Shown here: positions 16,262 through 24,171 of the stretch, piece by piece
How positions within the stretch are numbered: the stretch's first letter is position 1
Layout: every line of letters starts with the position of its first letter
Assembly (NCBI RefSeq): GCF_003984625.1
Contig: NZ_RWKH01000016.1
Span: forward strand, 1-64,000
Reading direction: 5' to 3'
Origin: Variovorax sp. DXTD-1
Lineage (GTDB): Bacteria; Pseudomonadota; Gammaproteobacteria; Burkholderiales; Burkholderiaceae_C
DNA: 64,000 bases
Position numbers and translations under genes: made by a program
Notes under the pieces: model-generated
Databases searched by the model: none
What the model saw: only the letters and a program-made list of their open reading frames with translations
Told to the model about the DNA's origin: nothing

Positions 16262-17428
16262 ATGACCAAACCACCGCTCTGGTTGCCCGCTGCCGAAGCA
16301 CTCGAACTGATGCAGGTGCGCCCGCAGACGCTCTACGCCAGCGTGAGCCGCGGCCGCATCCGGGCCAAGCCCGATGCGGCGGACCCGCGCCGCAGCCTCT
16401 ATCACCGTGACGACGTGCAGCGCATTGCCGCGCGCACGCGCGGGCGGCGCAGCAGCGAGGCGGTGGCAAGCGAAGCCATTCAATGGGGCGAGCCGGTGCT
16501 GGCGTCCGCCGTATCCACGGTGGCCGAGGGGCGGCTCTGGTACCGCGGGCAGGACGCCTGCCTGCTGGCGGAGCATGCGACGCTGGAAGACGTGGCGGGG
16601 CTGCTGTGGGAGAGCGCACCGCCGCGCTTCGCATGCACTGACTCCTTATCGGTGAACAGCACAGAGCAAGCGACGCCCCTGCAGGCCGGTCTGCTCGCAC
16701 TCGCGGCGCGCGCCGCGGTCGATCCGCCCTCGCGCGGCCGCTCGCGCGCGGTGCTGCAGGCCGAGGCCGCGGAAGCGATCGGTACGCTCGCTGATGCACT
16801 GCTGGGCCCGGCCTCTTCCGCCGCCCTGCCCTTGCATGCGCGGCTTGCCGCGGCATGGCGCCGCCCCAAAGCGGCCGACGCATTGCGCCGCGCACTGGTG
16901 CTGATGGCCGACCACGAACTCAACGCGTCGACTTTCGCGGCGCGCGTGACCGCATCGACCGGTGCTTCGATGGCGGCGTGCCTGCTCACCGGACTTTCGA
17001 CTCTCACAGGTCCGTTGCATGGCGGCGCCGCGGCGGCGGTCCAGGCGCTCGTGCGCAGCGCCGCCGCGTCGGGCAGCGAGGCCGCGGTGCGCGAGTGGCT
17101 CGCGCACGACCGGCCGCTCGCGGCTTTCGGCCATCCGCTCTATCCGCAAGGCGACGCGCGCAGTGCGGCGCTGCTCGCGGGCATCGAGCTTCCACCCGTG
17201 TTCGCGGAGCTGCGTGCCGCGGGCGAAAGGCTGCTGGGCGAAGCGGTGAACATCGACTTCGCGCTGGTGGCCATGGCAGCCGTGCACAAGCTGCCGGCCG
17301 ATGCGCCGTTCACGATTTTCGCGCTCGCGCGCACAGTCGGCTGGGCGGCCCACGTGCTCGAGCAGCAGGCCACAGGGCAACTGATAAGGCCGCGTGCGCG
17401 CTACACAGGGCCGGGGTTCACGCGCTGA
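16262..17428 (+). CDS. Citrate synthase family protein with N-terminal helix-turn-helix
   Basis: A 388-aa fusion. Residues about 1-62 read as an excisionase/MerR-like DNA-binding helix-turn-helix (PAAEALELMQVRPQTLYASV, then a wing RSLYHRDDVQRIAAR). The rest is a citrate synthase domain with H218 (DHELNAS), H253 (GPLHGG), H291 (AFGHPLYP) and D332 (NIDFA) in the catalytic positions and RLIRPRA-like RPRARYTGPG at the end. It may be an enzyme-sensor regulator that reads an acyl-CoA or oxaloacetate pool, or an enzyme with a relic domain. The start has no Shine-Dalgarno. It is divergent from the paralogue at 15066-16184. Confidence 0.83.
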   Translation: MTKPPLWLPAAEALELMQVRPQTLYASVSRGRIRAKPDAADPRRSLYHRDDVQRIAARTRGRRSSEAVASEAIQWGEPVLASAVSTVAEGRLWYRGQDACLLAEHATLEDVAGLLWESAPPRFACTDSLSVNSTEQATPLQAGLLALAARAAVDPPSRGRSRAVLQAEAAEAIGTLADALLGPASSAALPLHARLAAAWRRPKAADALRRALVLMADHELNASTFAARVTASTGASMAACLLTGLSTLTGPLHGGAAAAVQALVRSAAASGSEAAVREWLAHDRPLAAFGHPLYPQGDARSAALLAGIELPPVFAELRAAGERLLGEAVNIDFALVAMAAVHKLPADAPFTIFALARTVGWAAHVLEQQATGQLIRPRARYTGPGFTR

Positions 17429-17455
17429 ACGCAGCAGAACCCTTTTCAGCCCGCA

Positions 17456-18025
17456 TCAATGAATGGCGTCTTCGTAGGCGAGTTCGAACACCTTCGTCAT
17501 CTCGCGGTTGAATGCCGGCAGGTCATCGGGTTTGCGGCTCGTCACCAGGTTCTGGTCGACCACCACTTCCTTGTCGAACCACTGCGCGCCGGCGTTCTGC
17601 AAGTCTGCGCGCAGCGACGGCCACGAGGTCAACTTGCGGCCCTTGACGCCGCTCGCGTCGATGAGCGTCCACGGGCCGTGACAGATGGCGGCAATGGGTT
17701 TGCCCGCTTCGACGAATGCGCGCACGAAGGCCACGGCCTTCTGGTCGATGCGCAGCGCATCGGGGTTGACGACACCGCCGGGCAAAAGCAGTGCATCGAA
17801 ATCATCGGCATTGGCGTTCTTGAGCGGCACGTCGACTTCGAAGGTGTCGGCCGGGTCGAGGTGTTTCCAGGCGCGCACGCTGCCATCGAGCGGCGAAACG
17901 ATCTGCGTCTGTGCGCCGGCGGCGTCGAGCGCCTTGCGCGGCTCGGTCATCTCGGCTTGCTCGAAGCCGTCCGACACGAGAATGGCAACCTTCATTCCGT
18001 CGAGTGAAGATGAAATAACGGGCAT
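17456..18025 (-). CDS. PfpI/DJ-1 family type 1 glutamine amidotransferase-like protein
   Basis: A 189-aa PfpI/YhbO-like protein of the DJ-1 superfamily. The nucleophile elbow AICHGPW (Cys near 120) and the upstream acid motif of the fold (DGFEQAEM near 20) are present, as are the LLPGGVVNPDALR and GRKLTSWPSL segments typical of general stress protein 18 relatives. Family members act as protein or nucleotide deglycases or proteases; the exact activity is debated. The start at 18025 has AAGGAG 8 nt upstream; a TTG at 18046 is the only longer choice. The ribosome site lies in the loop of a hairpin (18026-18056). Confidence 0.9.
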   Translation of the reverse strand: MPVISSSLDGMKVAILVSDGFEQAEMTEPRKALDAAGAQTQIVSPLDGSVRAWKHLDPADTFEVDVPLKNANADDFDALLLPGGVVNPDALRIDQKAVAFVRAFVEAGKPIAAICHGPWTLIDASGVKGRKLTSWPSLRADLQNAGAQWFDKEVVVDQNLVTSRKPDDLPAFNREMTKVFELAYEDAIH

Positions 18026-18056
18026 GGGTGAAGACTCCTTAGACAAGAGTTCACCC
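18026..18056 (-). promoter_or_regulatory. Hairpin enclosing the ribosome-binding site of the PfpI gene
   Basis: GGGTGAA (18026-18032) and TTCACCC (18050-18056) are perfect 7-bp arms directly 5' of the ATG on the minus strand. The 17-nt loop contains the AAGGAG ribosome site. Such a fold could modulate initiation, for example with temperature or a protein ligand. Only the pairing is seen; the function is inferred. Confidence 0.4.
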
Positions 18057-18096
18057 TAAAGCCCGCCCCCGCGCCGTGCATCGGCACCAGCCGGGT

Positions 18097-18123
18097 CCGC
18101 CTGTCGGACAGTTCGACAGGCGG
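18097..18123. other. Stem-loop downstream of the M48-pilin gene
   Basis: CCGCCTGTCG and CGACAGGCGG form a perfect 10-bp stem with a 7-nt loop, 28 bp beyond the stop of the minus-strand M48 gene. There is no T-run after it in the minus direction, so it may be a processing or partial termination structure. Confidence 0.45.
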
Positions 18124-18150
18124 AAAACTTCTCTTACGCTTGGCCTGCCG

Positions 18151-19341
18151 TTACTTGCGGCAAGAAACCGGCAAGGCTTTTTGCGACAGGTCGTCGCCGG
18201 CCACGCAGTTCCAGGAAATGCCGTCTTCGGTCGCCGATGGCTCCATGCGCAGCGTGCCCTTTGCCTTGGGGAGCTCCACGTCGACCACCATGGTGTCTGT
18301 GTCGAGCGTCAGCACCGAGCCGCCGGGCAAGGACTCTGGCGCGCCGGCGGTTGCAAGCGATTCGGGAATCTCCTGCTTCTCCTTGTAGTAGTTGCCGAGC
18401 GCTTCGCGCACCGGTGCGGCTTCCGACCAGGCCTGCGAAACCGCGGCGCGCGACTCGTACTCCTTGTAGGCCGGCAGGGCCACCGCAGCGAGCACGCCGA
18501 TGATGGCCACCACCACCAGCAGGCCGAGCGCGCCGCCGCCGGCGCGGCCGGTGTAGGGCACAAAGATCGCGAGCACATACGCCAGCGGATTGCGGCTCGG
18601 CAACTTGGCGGCCGGGTCGATGGTGCGCGCCACGCGCTTGGTGAGCCACGGATAGCCGGCGATCAGTTCATGGAACGAGGCCCAGAAACCGCTGTTGCCG
18701 GCCGATTGGTTGGCATAGCGCTGCAGGTCGACATTGCGCCATTGCTGCGCGCCGGCCGCCAGTGCCACGAGTGCGCGGGGTGGGGAGTCGGCCTGCTCGC
18801 AGCAGGCGGCGCCGTGCAGGTCGCAGGTGTATTCCTGCGCGCGCGAATAGGCGGCGCCGAGCAGCGGAATCCAGAGCACCGGTGCGCGCCAGATGTGGCC
18901 CGTGAGGTGGCCACGGCGGATGTGGCCGAGTTCGTGGCCGATGTAGAAGTTGATGCCGTCGGGCTGCGCTTCCATGGCGTCGACCACGTCGGACAGCAGC
19001 ACGACGAAGTTGCGGCCGAAAAAGCGCGTGGCAAAGGCATTGAAGATGCCGTCGCCGTGCAGCAGGTAGGCCTCGGGCGGCTCCTGGATGCCGAGATAGC
19101 CGCAGCACGCCTGGAAGCGTGCATGCAGTTCAGGCAGCTGCGTGGGCGAAAGCTTGACGGCCGTGCCCTTGATCCAGGCGATGACGGCAGATTGCGCGAA
19201 CACGTAGCCGATGAAACCGAGCAGCACATAAATGAGTGCAATGCCGAAAGTGCCGAACACCAGCGCCGCCCAGACCAGCAGGCCGAGCCCGAGCGTGATG
19301 TTGCCGAGCCAGCGCTCGCGCGGATAAACCCAGGGGTCCAT
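18151..19341 (-). CDS. M48-type metallopeptidase fused to a type IV pilin-like domain
   Basis: A 396-aa protein in two parts. Residues 1-240 are an M48-like peptidase: two N-terminal membrane helices (about 14-58), zinc motif HELGH at 136-140, and a third ligand candidate E170 in SRAQEYTCD. Residues about 265-396 resemble a type IV pilin: a hydrophobic helix VVVAIIGVLAAVALPAYKEY, then SRAAVSQAWSEAAPVREAL, and a C-terminal cysteine pair (WNC ... LPVSC) like the PilA disulfide loop. The prepilin cleavage motif GFTLIE and its Glu5 are missing, so the pilin part should stay membrane-anchored. Role unknown; envelope protein quality control is one guess. Confidence 0.82.
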   Translation of the reverse strand: MDPWVYPRERWLGNITLGLGLLVWAALVFGTFGIALIYVLLGFIGYVFAQSAVIAWIKGTAVKLSPTQLPELHARFQACCGYLGIQEPPEAYLLHGDGIFNAFATRFFGRNFVVLLSDVVDAMEAQPDGINFYIGHELGHIRRGHLTGHIWRAPVLWIPLLGAAYSRAQEYTCDLHGAACCEQADSPPRALVALAAGAQQWRNVDLQRYANQSAGNSGFWASFHELIAGYPWLTKRVARTIDPAAKLPSRNPLAYVLAIFVPYTGRAGGGALGLLVVVAIIGVLAAVALPAYKEYESRAAVSQAWSEAAPVREALGNYYKEKQEIPESLATAGAPESLPGGSVLTLDTDTMVVDVELPKAKGTLRMEPSATEDGISWNCVAGDDLSQKALPVSCRK

Positions 19342-19543
19342 TGAAATTCCTCCTCGATGCGGCCTTGGGCCAGCAGTGTTGTGGTTATTTTTCGCGCCCC
19401 CTCAGGCGCGAGTTGCGAGCGCGCATCATGCCCCAGGAAAGGGCATATTTCGGGCCCACCCTAAGGGCTATTCGCTAGATGTCAGGTCGCGGTCAGCCCT
19501 TATGATCGCGGCCATTTTCAATTTCACCGTCTCGGGAGACACC

Positions 19544-20521
19544 ATGAAGAAACTGCTTGCACTCACGGCACTTGCCGCTGCCGCCCTCGGCGTCCACGCC
19601 CAGGATTTCCCCGCAGGCAAGACCGTCACCATCGTGGTGCCGTTCACGGCCGGCGGCCCGACCGACCGGGTGGCCCGCGACCTGGCCGAATCCCTGCAGA
19701 AGACCCTCGGCGCGACCATCGTGGTGGACAACACCGCGGGCGCCGGCAGCTCCATCGGCACCGCCAAGGTGGCCCGCGCCGCACCGGACGGCCACACGCT
19801 GCTGCTGAACCACATCGCCATGTCGACCATGCCGGCGCTGTACCGCAAGCTGCCGTTCAACGTGGAGAACGACTTCGAATACCTCGGCATGGTCAATGAA
19901 GTGCCGATGACGCTGATCGGCAAGCCGGGCCTGCCGGCCAACAACTACAAGGAACTGACGGGCTGGATCGAGGCCAACAAGGGCAAGATCAACCTCGGCA
20001 ACGCCGGCCTGGGCGCTGCCTCGCACCTGTGCGGCCTGCTGTTCCAGAGCGCGCTCAAGACCGAGATGACGCCGGTTCCCTACAAGGGCACGGCGCCGGC
20101 CATCGCCGACCTGCTGGGCGGCCAGATCGACCTGTTGTGCGACCAGACCACCAACACCACGTCGCAGATCGAAGCCAAGAAGGTCAAGGCCTATGCCGTG
20201 ACCACGTCCAAGCGCCTGACCACGCCGGCGGTGCTGAAAGACCTGCCCACGCTCTCCGAATCGGGCCTGAAGGACTTTGAAGTGACCATCTGGCACGGCG
20301 TGTACGCGCCCAAGGGCACGCCGGCGCCGGTGCTGAAGAAGCTCAACGAAGCCATCAAGGCCGCCATGAAGGACCCGGGCTTCATCAAGCGCCAGGAAGG
20401 CCTTGGCGCTGTGATCACGACCGACAAGCGCGTCGAGCCGGCCGAGCACAAGAAGTTCGTCTCGGCTGAAATCGCCAAGTGGGGCCCGATCATCAAGGCC
20501 GCCGGCGTGTACGCCGACTGA
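19544..20521 (+). CDS. Bug family tripartite tricarboxylate transporter substrate-binding protein
   Basis: A 325-aa periplasmic Bug protein. The signal peptide MKKLLALTALAAAALGVHAQ covers residues 1-20, followed by VTIVVPFTAGGPTDRVARDL and VVDNTAGAGSSIGTAKVARA, and the ligand-loop VPYKGTAPAIADLLGGQID. GGGAG precedes the ATG. It stands alone, with its own bidirectional terminator at 20546-20584 and no membrane transporter genes beside it. The ligand is unknown. Confidence 0.93.
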   Translation: MKKLLALTALAAAALGVHAQDFPAGKTVTIVVPFTAGGPTDRVARDLAESLQKTLGATIVVDNTAGAGSSIGTAKVARAAPDGHTLLLNHIAMSTMPALYRKLPFNVENDFEYLGMVNEVPMTLIGKPGLPANNYKELTGWIEANKGKINLGNAGLGAASHLCGLLFQSALKTEMTPVPYKGTAPAIADLLGGQIDLLCDQTTNTTSQIEAKKVKAYAVTTSKRLTTPAVLKDLPTLSESGLKDFEVTIWHGVYAPKGTPAPVLKKLNEAIKAAMKDPGFIKRQEGLGAVITTDKRVEPAEHKKFVSAEIAKWGPIIKAAGVYAD

Positions 20522-20545
20522 TCGTTTTCGAATCTTCGGACAAGT

Positions 20546-20584
20546 AAAAAAGCCGCCGGACCTCAGGTCCGGCGGCTTTTTTTA
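20546..20584. terminator. Bidirectional intrinsic terminator
   Basis: A perfect 12-bp stem (AGCCGCCGGACC and its complement, 20551-20562 and 20566-20577) with a 3-nt loop is flanked by an A-run on the left and a T-run on the right. It therefore serves both the plus-strand Bug gene ending at 20521 and the minus-strand PQQ dehydrogenase gene ending at 20603. Confidence 0.92.
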
Positions 20585-20602
20585 ATGCTGCGGCTCGTTG
20601 CT

Positions 20603-22723
20603 TTACTTGGGCCGGATCGCGTCCGCCGTGCCCTGGATGAAGGCCTTGATGCTCTCGATGTCGTCGCTCGAGAGCTTGCCCGTGAAGTCGGGCATGCCGC
20701 GCGCCATGGCCGGGCCCTTGAGGATGAACTTGTCGAGGTTCTCGATGTAGGCCGCATCCATGTAGCCGAGGTTCGGAATGTTGCCGCCCCGGTCCACACC
20801 CGGCACGCCGTGGCAGAACACGCAGTTGCTCACGTACAGCATGGTGCCGGCCTGGACCTTGGCGGGGTCGTACTTCACGCCCTGCACCAGCTTGTCCATG
20901 CGGTACTGCACGAAGTCGGGCATCTTGGCGGTGCCGCCGATCGCGAAGGTGTAGACCGTACCCGGCCCCTGCCGCTCGGTGGCGCGCTGCGCGAGGCCAT
21001 AGACGCCGCCCCAGCCCACCGCGACCGACACGTACTGCCTGCCGTCGACCATGTAGGTCGACGGGGCCGCGACCACGCCGGTGCCGGTGGGTGTTTCCCA
21101 GAGCTTCTCGCCGGTCCTGGCGTTGTAGGCCAGCAGGCGCCCGTCCGCCGTGCCCTGGAACACCAGGTTACCCGCGGTCGTGAGCGTGCCGCCGTTCCAC
21201 GGCGAGCCGTAGTCGACGCCCCACGCCTCCTTCTGCGCCACCGGGTCCCAGGCCACCAGCCGGCCGAAGGGCTTGCTCTTGGGCGGCTCGGCATTGGCGA
21301 ACATGGCGGTGTTCCAGCCCATGGCGCCGTGCGGACGGCCAGGCACGTTCTGGTCGAACTTCCAGTCTTTGTCGTCCATGAGATTGAGCGGCACGTGCTG
21401 CGCGGGCACATAGGCCAGGCCCGTCTGCGGGTTGAACGACATCGGGTGCCAGTTGTGCGCGCCGAAGGGCCCGGGAATGCTGTCGCCGGGCTTTTCGTTC
21501 TGGCGCGCGGCGGCAATCTCGATCGGGCGGCCGTTGGTGTCGTAGCCGGTGGCCCAGTTCACCTCGACAAAATTCTTGGCCGAGATGAACTTGCCGTTGG
21601 TGCGGTCGATGACAAAGAAGAAGCCGTTCTTCGGCGCATGCAGGATCACCTTGCGCGGCTTGCCGCCGATCTGGATGTTGGCCAGGATCATGGGCTGGGT
21701 CGAGGTGTAGTCCCAGTTGTCGCCGGGCGTTTCCTGGTAGTGCCACACGTACTTGCCGGTGTCGGGGTTGAGGGCCACCACCGAGCCGAGGTAGAGGTTG
21801 TCTCCGCCGCCGGGACTGCGCTTGCTGCGCGCCCACGGCGAGCCGTTGCCGGTGCCCACGTACATCAGGTTGAGCTCGGGATCGAAGGCGAAGGTGTCCC
21901 ACGCGGTGCCGCCGCCGCCGGCCTCCCAGTACTTGCCGCTGGGGTCCCAGGTCTTGGCCGCGCGCGCCATCGACTCGTCCTCGAAGGGCTTGGACGGATC
22001 GCCCGGCACGGTGAACCAGCGCCACTTCTGCTCGCCGGTGGCGGCATCGTAGGCCGTGACGTAGCCGCGCACGCCGTACTCGGCGCCGCCGTTGCCGATG
22101 ATGACCTTGCCCTTGAAGACGCGCGGCGCGCCGGTGATGGTGTAGGAGCCCTTCTGTCCCTCGATGGTGTTTTTCTCCCAGACCTTCTGGCCCGTGGCCG
22201 CATCGAGCGCGATGAGGCGCCCGTCGTACGCGCCGACGTAGACCTTGCCCTCGTACAGCGCCACGCCGCGGTTCACCACGTCGCAGCAGCCCCTGAAGCC
22301 CTTGGACTTGTCGACCTGCGGATCGAAGGTCCAGAGCCGCTGCCCGGTGCGCGTGTCGACGGCATGCACCACGCTCCACGAGGCCGTGACGTACATGATG
22401 CCGTCCACCACCAGCGGCGTGGCCTCCACGCCGCGCGTGGACTCCAGGTTGTACGACCACACCAGGCCGAGCTGCTTCACGTTGCCGGCGTTCACCTGGT
22501 CGAGCTTGCTGAAGCGCGTCTCGGCGTAGTCGAGGCCGTAGCTTGGCCAGTCGGGTGTCTTCTTCCGGGCCGCGTTGGCGCGGATGAAATCGCCGTTCAC
22601 CTTCTTGACGGCAGCGCCCGCGCGGTCTTGTGCGCTGGCGGAACCCTGCGCGGTGGCCATCGGCGCGCACAGGCTCAGCAATGCACCGGCAAGCGCAAGC
22701 AAGCCGGAGTGGATCTTTTTCAT
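20603..22723 (-). CDS. PQQ-dependent quinohaemoprotein alcohol dehydrogenase
   Basis: A 706-aa periplasmic enzyme oxidising primary alcohols with PQQ and passing electrons to a fused cytochrome c. Visible features are a signal peptide (about 1-25), eight-bladed propeller repeats with W-docking motifs, the vicinal disulfide C146-C147, the catalytic Asp338 in NWDYT, and a C-terminal haem site CVFCH (634-638) with candidate Met677 ligand. Position 340, two after the catalytic Asp, is Thr rather than Asp, pointing to calcium rather than lanthanide dependence (inference from family rule). AAGGAGA precedes the ATG. The divergent regulator at 22884 probably controls it. Confidence 0.93.
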   Translation of the reverse strand: MKKIHSGLLALAGALLSLCAPMATAQGSASAQDRAGAAVKKVNGDFIRANAARKKTPDWPSYGLDYAETRFSKLDQVNAGNVKQLGLVWSYNLESTRGVEATPLVVDGIMYVTASWSVVHAVDTRTGQRLWTFDPQVDKSKGFRGCCDVVNRGVALYEGKVYVGAYDGRLIALDAATGQKVWEKNTIEGQKGSYTITGAPRVFKGKVIIGNGGAEYGVRGYVTAYDAATGEQKWRWFTVPGDPSKPFEDESMARAAKTWDPSGKYWEAGGGGTAWDTFAFDPELNLMYVGTGNGSPWARSKRSPGGGDNLYLGSVVALNPDTGKYVWHYQETPGDNWDYTSTQPMILANIQIGGKPRKVILHAPKNGFFFVIDRTNGKFISAKNFVEVNWATGYDTNGRPIEIAAARQNEKPGDSIPGPFGAHNWHPMSFNPQTGLAYVPAQHVPLNLMDDKDWKFDQNVPGRPHGAMGWNTAMFANAEPPKSKPFGRLVAWDPVAQKEAWGVDYGSPWNGGTLTTAGNLVFQGTADGRLLAYNARTGEKLWETPTGTGVVAAPSTYMVDGRQYVSVAVGWGGVYGLAQRATERQGPGTVYTFAIGGTAKMPDFVQYRMDKLVQGVKYDPAKVQAGTMLYVSNCVFCHGVPGVDRGGNIPNLGYMDAAYIENLDKFILKGPAMARGMPDFTGKLSSDDIESIKAFIQGTADAIRPK

Positions 22724-22741
22724 CGTGAGTCTCCTTTGTGC

Positions 22742-22816
22742 CGCAAGGATCGTTTTTGCCGTCCTTGCGTTCACCTTCGGGATTTCCCCAGTCCGGCGCT
22801 GTTCCATTGCGGAACA
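22742..22816. promoter_or_regulatory. Two inverted repeats in the divergent control region
   Basis: CGCAAGGA and TCCTTGCG (22742-22749 and 22762-22769) form 8-bp arms, and TGTTCC and GGAACA (22800-22805 and 22811-22816) form 6-bp arms spaced by 5. Both lie in the 160-bp gap between the alcohol dehydrogenase gene (start 22723) and the GAF-Fis regulator (start 22884). The second has the compact symmetry expected for a Fis-type helix-turn-helix dimer. Regulator assignment is inference. Confidence 0.45.
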
Positions 22817-22883
22817 CATTCGCAGGGGTCAGCAACTCCCCTTCGTCCCCTCCGATTACCCACTCCGAGGAGCAGCGAACAGC

Positions 22884-24167
22884 ATGGCTTTCGAAAGGCT
22901 GGGCAAGGCCAACGCGCCGCGCCAACTCTTTTCAACGACGCCGGCGCAGCGCGTGGCGCTCGCGCGGCAGCAGTTCTTCGAGGAAGGCGTGCGGCCTTCG
23001 GGGCTGGTCGGCGAAGCGGTGATCCAGTCGTGGCTGCGCTGCACCCGCACGCACAGCGACAGGCAGCGCATCGTTCCCTTCGACGCGGTCACGCCCAGCC
23101 GGCTGCACGCCACGCTGGCGCGCAACCGCGAGCTGCTCGAAGTGGCGCGGCAGGAACTCGCGAGCATGGAAAGCGCGCTCGCGGGCACCGATTGCCGCGT
23201 GATCCTGACCGACGGCGAAGGCGTGGTGGTGCATGTCACGCAGCAGCCGGCCGCCGCATACCAGCCGGTGCTGCGCAAGACGGCGCGCGTGGGCGTGAAC
23301 ATTTCCGAGCGCATCGTCGGCACCACCGCGCCCGGCATCGTGGCGACCACCGGGCAGGCCTGCACCGTCGATGGGGCGGAGCACTACTTCGACGTGCTGT
23401 CGCAGATGCAATGCGCCGCAGCGCCCATTCGCGGCGTGACCGGCCAGCTCGCCGGCGTGCTCGACATCACGATGGAAGCGCGGCGCTTCGGTTTCGACGC
23501 GGCGTCGATGGTGGCGCTGTACGCGACGATCATCGAGAACCGCTTGCTGCAGGCGCAGTCGCGCGACCACCTGATCTTGCGCTTTCAGGCCAGCCCCAAC
23601 CTGCTCGGCACGCCGATGGAAGCGCTGGCCGGCGTGGCGCCAGACGGCACCATTGCCTGGCTCAACGGCGCCGGCGCGCGGCTGATCGGCCGCCTGCCCG
23701 AAGACAGCTGCGAGCGCGACGTCGAATCGATGCTGGGCCACGATCTGGCGAGCCTGCTCAGGCTGGGCCGTCGCGAGTCCGCGCAGCCGATGCGCTTGGC
23801 GAGTGGCCTCGGTGTTTGGGTGCAGGCGCGGCTGAAGGCTGCGGACGGCGCGGACTTCAGGCACGCGGTGGCCATGCCCGGCGAGGCGGCGCCGGTGTTG
23901 CCGATCGAACCTGCAGCCGCGATGAAGGCGCCTGCGGCAGAAGGTTGCGCGGACCCGGCCATGCCGAACCCCATGCACGCGGAAGCGGCGCACGGTGAGA
24001 CCCTGCGCGAGCACAGCCGCAAGCTGATCGAGGAAGCACTGGCGGCGCAAGGCGGCAACGTGTCGCAGGCGGCGCGCCAGCTCGGCGTGTCGCGCGGCAC
24101 GCTGTACCGGCGCTTGCGCGGCTGGCGCGAAGAGGACGGCCAGGGCGCGCCGCTCGCCGCCGGCTGA
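22884..24167 (+). CDS. AcoR-like regulator (GAF and Fis helix-turn-helix) lacking the AAA+ domain
   Basis: A 427-aa regulator with the N-terminal GAF-type sensor of AcoR/DhaR proteins (SWLRCTRTH near 48; GTDCRVILTDGEGVVVH near 100; VGTTAPGIVATTGQA near 148), a PAS-like middle (SPNLLGTPMEALAGVAPDG), and a C-terminal Fis-type helix-turn-helix (GGNVSQAARQLGVSRGTLYR, about 390-409). The central sigma-54 activating AAA+ ATPase, with GESGTGKE and GAFTGA motifs, is absent. It therefore cannot remodel sigma-54 polymerase in the usual way and probably acts on sigma-70 promoters. GAGGAG lies 11 nt before the ATG. It sits between two PQQ dehydrogenase genes. Confidence 0.85.
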   Translation: MAFERLGKANAPRQLFSTTPAQRVALARQQFFEEGVRPSGLVGEAVIQSWLRCTRTHSDRQRIVPFDAVTPSRLHATLARNRELLEVARQELASMESALAGTDCRVILTDGEGVVVHVTQQPAAAYQPVLRKTARVGVNISERIVGTTAPGIVATTGQACTVDGAEHYFDVLSQMQCAAAPIRGVTGQLAGVLDITMEARRFGFDAASMVALYATIIENRLLQAQSRDHLILRFQASPNLLGTPMEALAGVAPDGTIAWLNGAGARLIGRLPEDSCERDVESMLGHDLASLLRLGRRESAQPMRLASGLGVWVQARLKAADGADFRHAVAMPGEAAPVLPIEPAAAMKAPAAEGCADPAMPNPMHAEAAHGETLREHSRKLIEEALAAQGGNVSQAARQLGVSRGTLYRRLRGWREEDGQGAPLAAG

Positions 24168-24171
24168 ACCC

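Noticed and set aside
22724..22883. Sigma-54 promoter for the alcohol dehydrogenase
   Set aside because: No convincing GG-N10-GC element (-24/-12) with the right orientation was found, and the adjacent regulator lacks the ATPase domain needed to activate one.
20585..23998. A 1137-codon open frame on the plus strand opposite the PQQ alcohol dehydrogenase
   Set aside because: It is a mirror of the high third-position GC of the minus-strand gene and its translation is low-complexity His/Arg/Val-rich with no domain. The opposite strand has an intact enzyme with all motifs.
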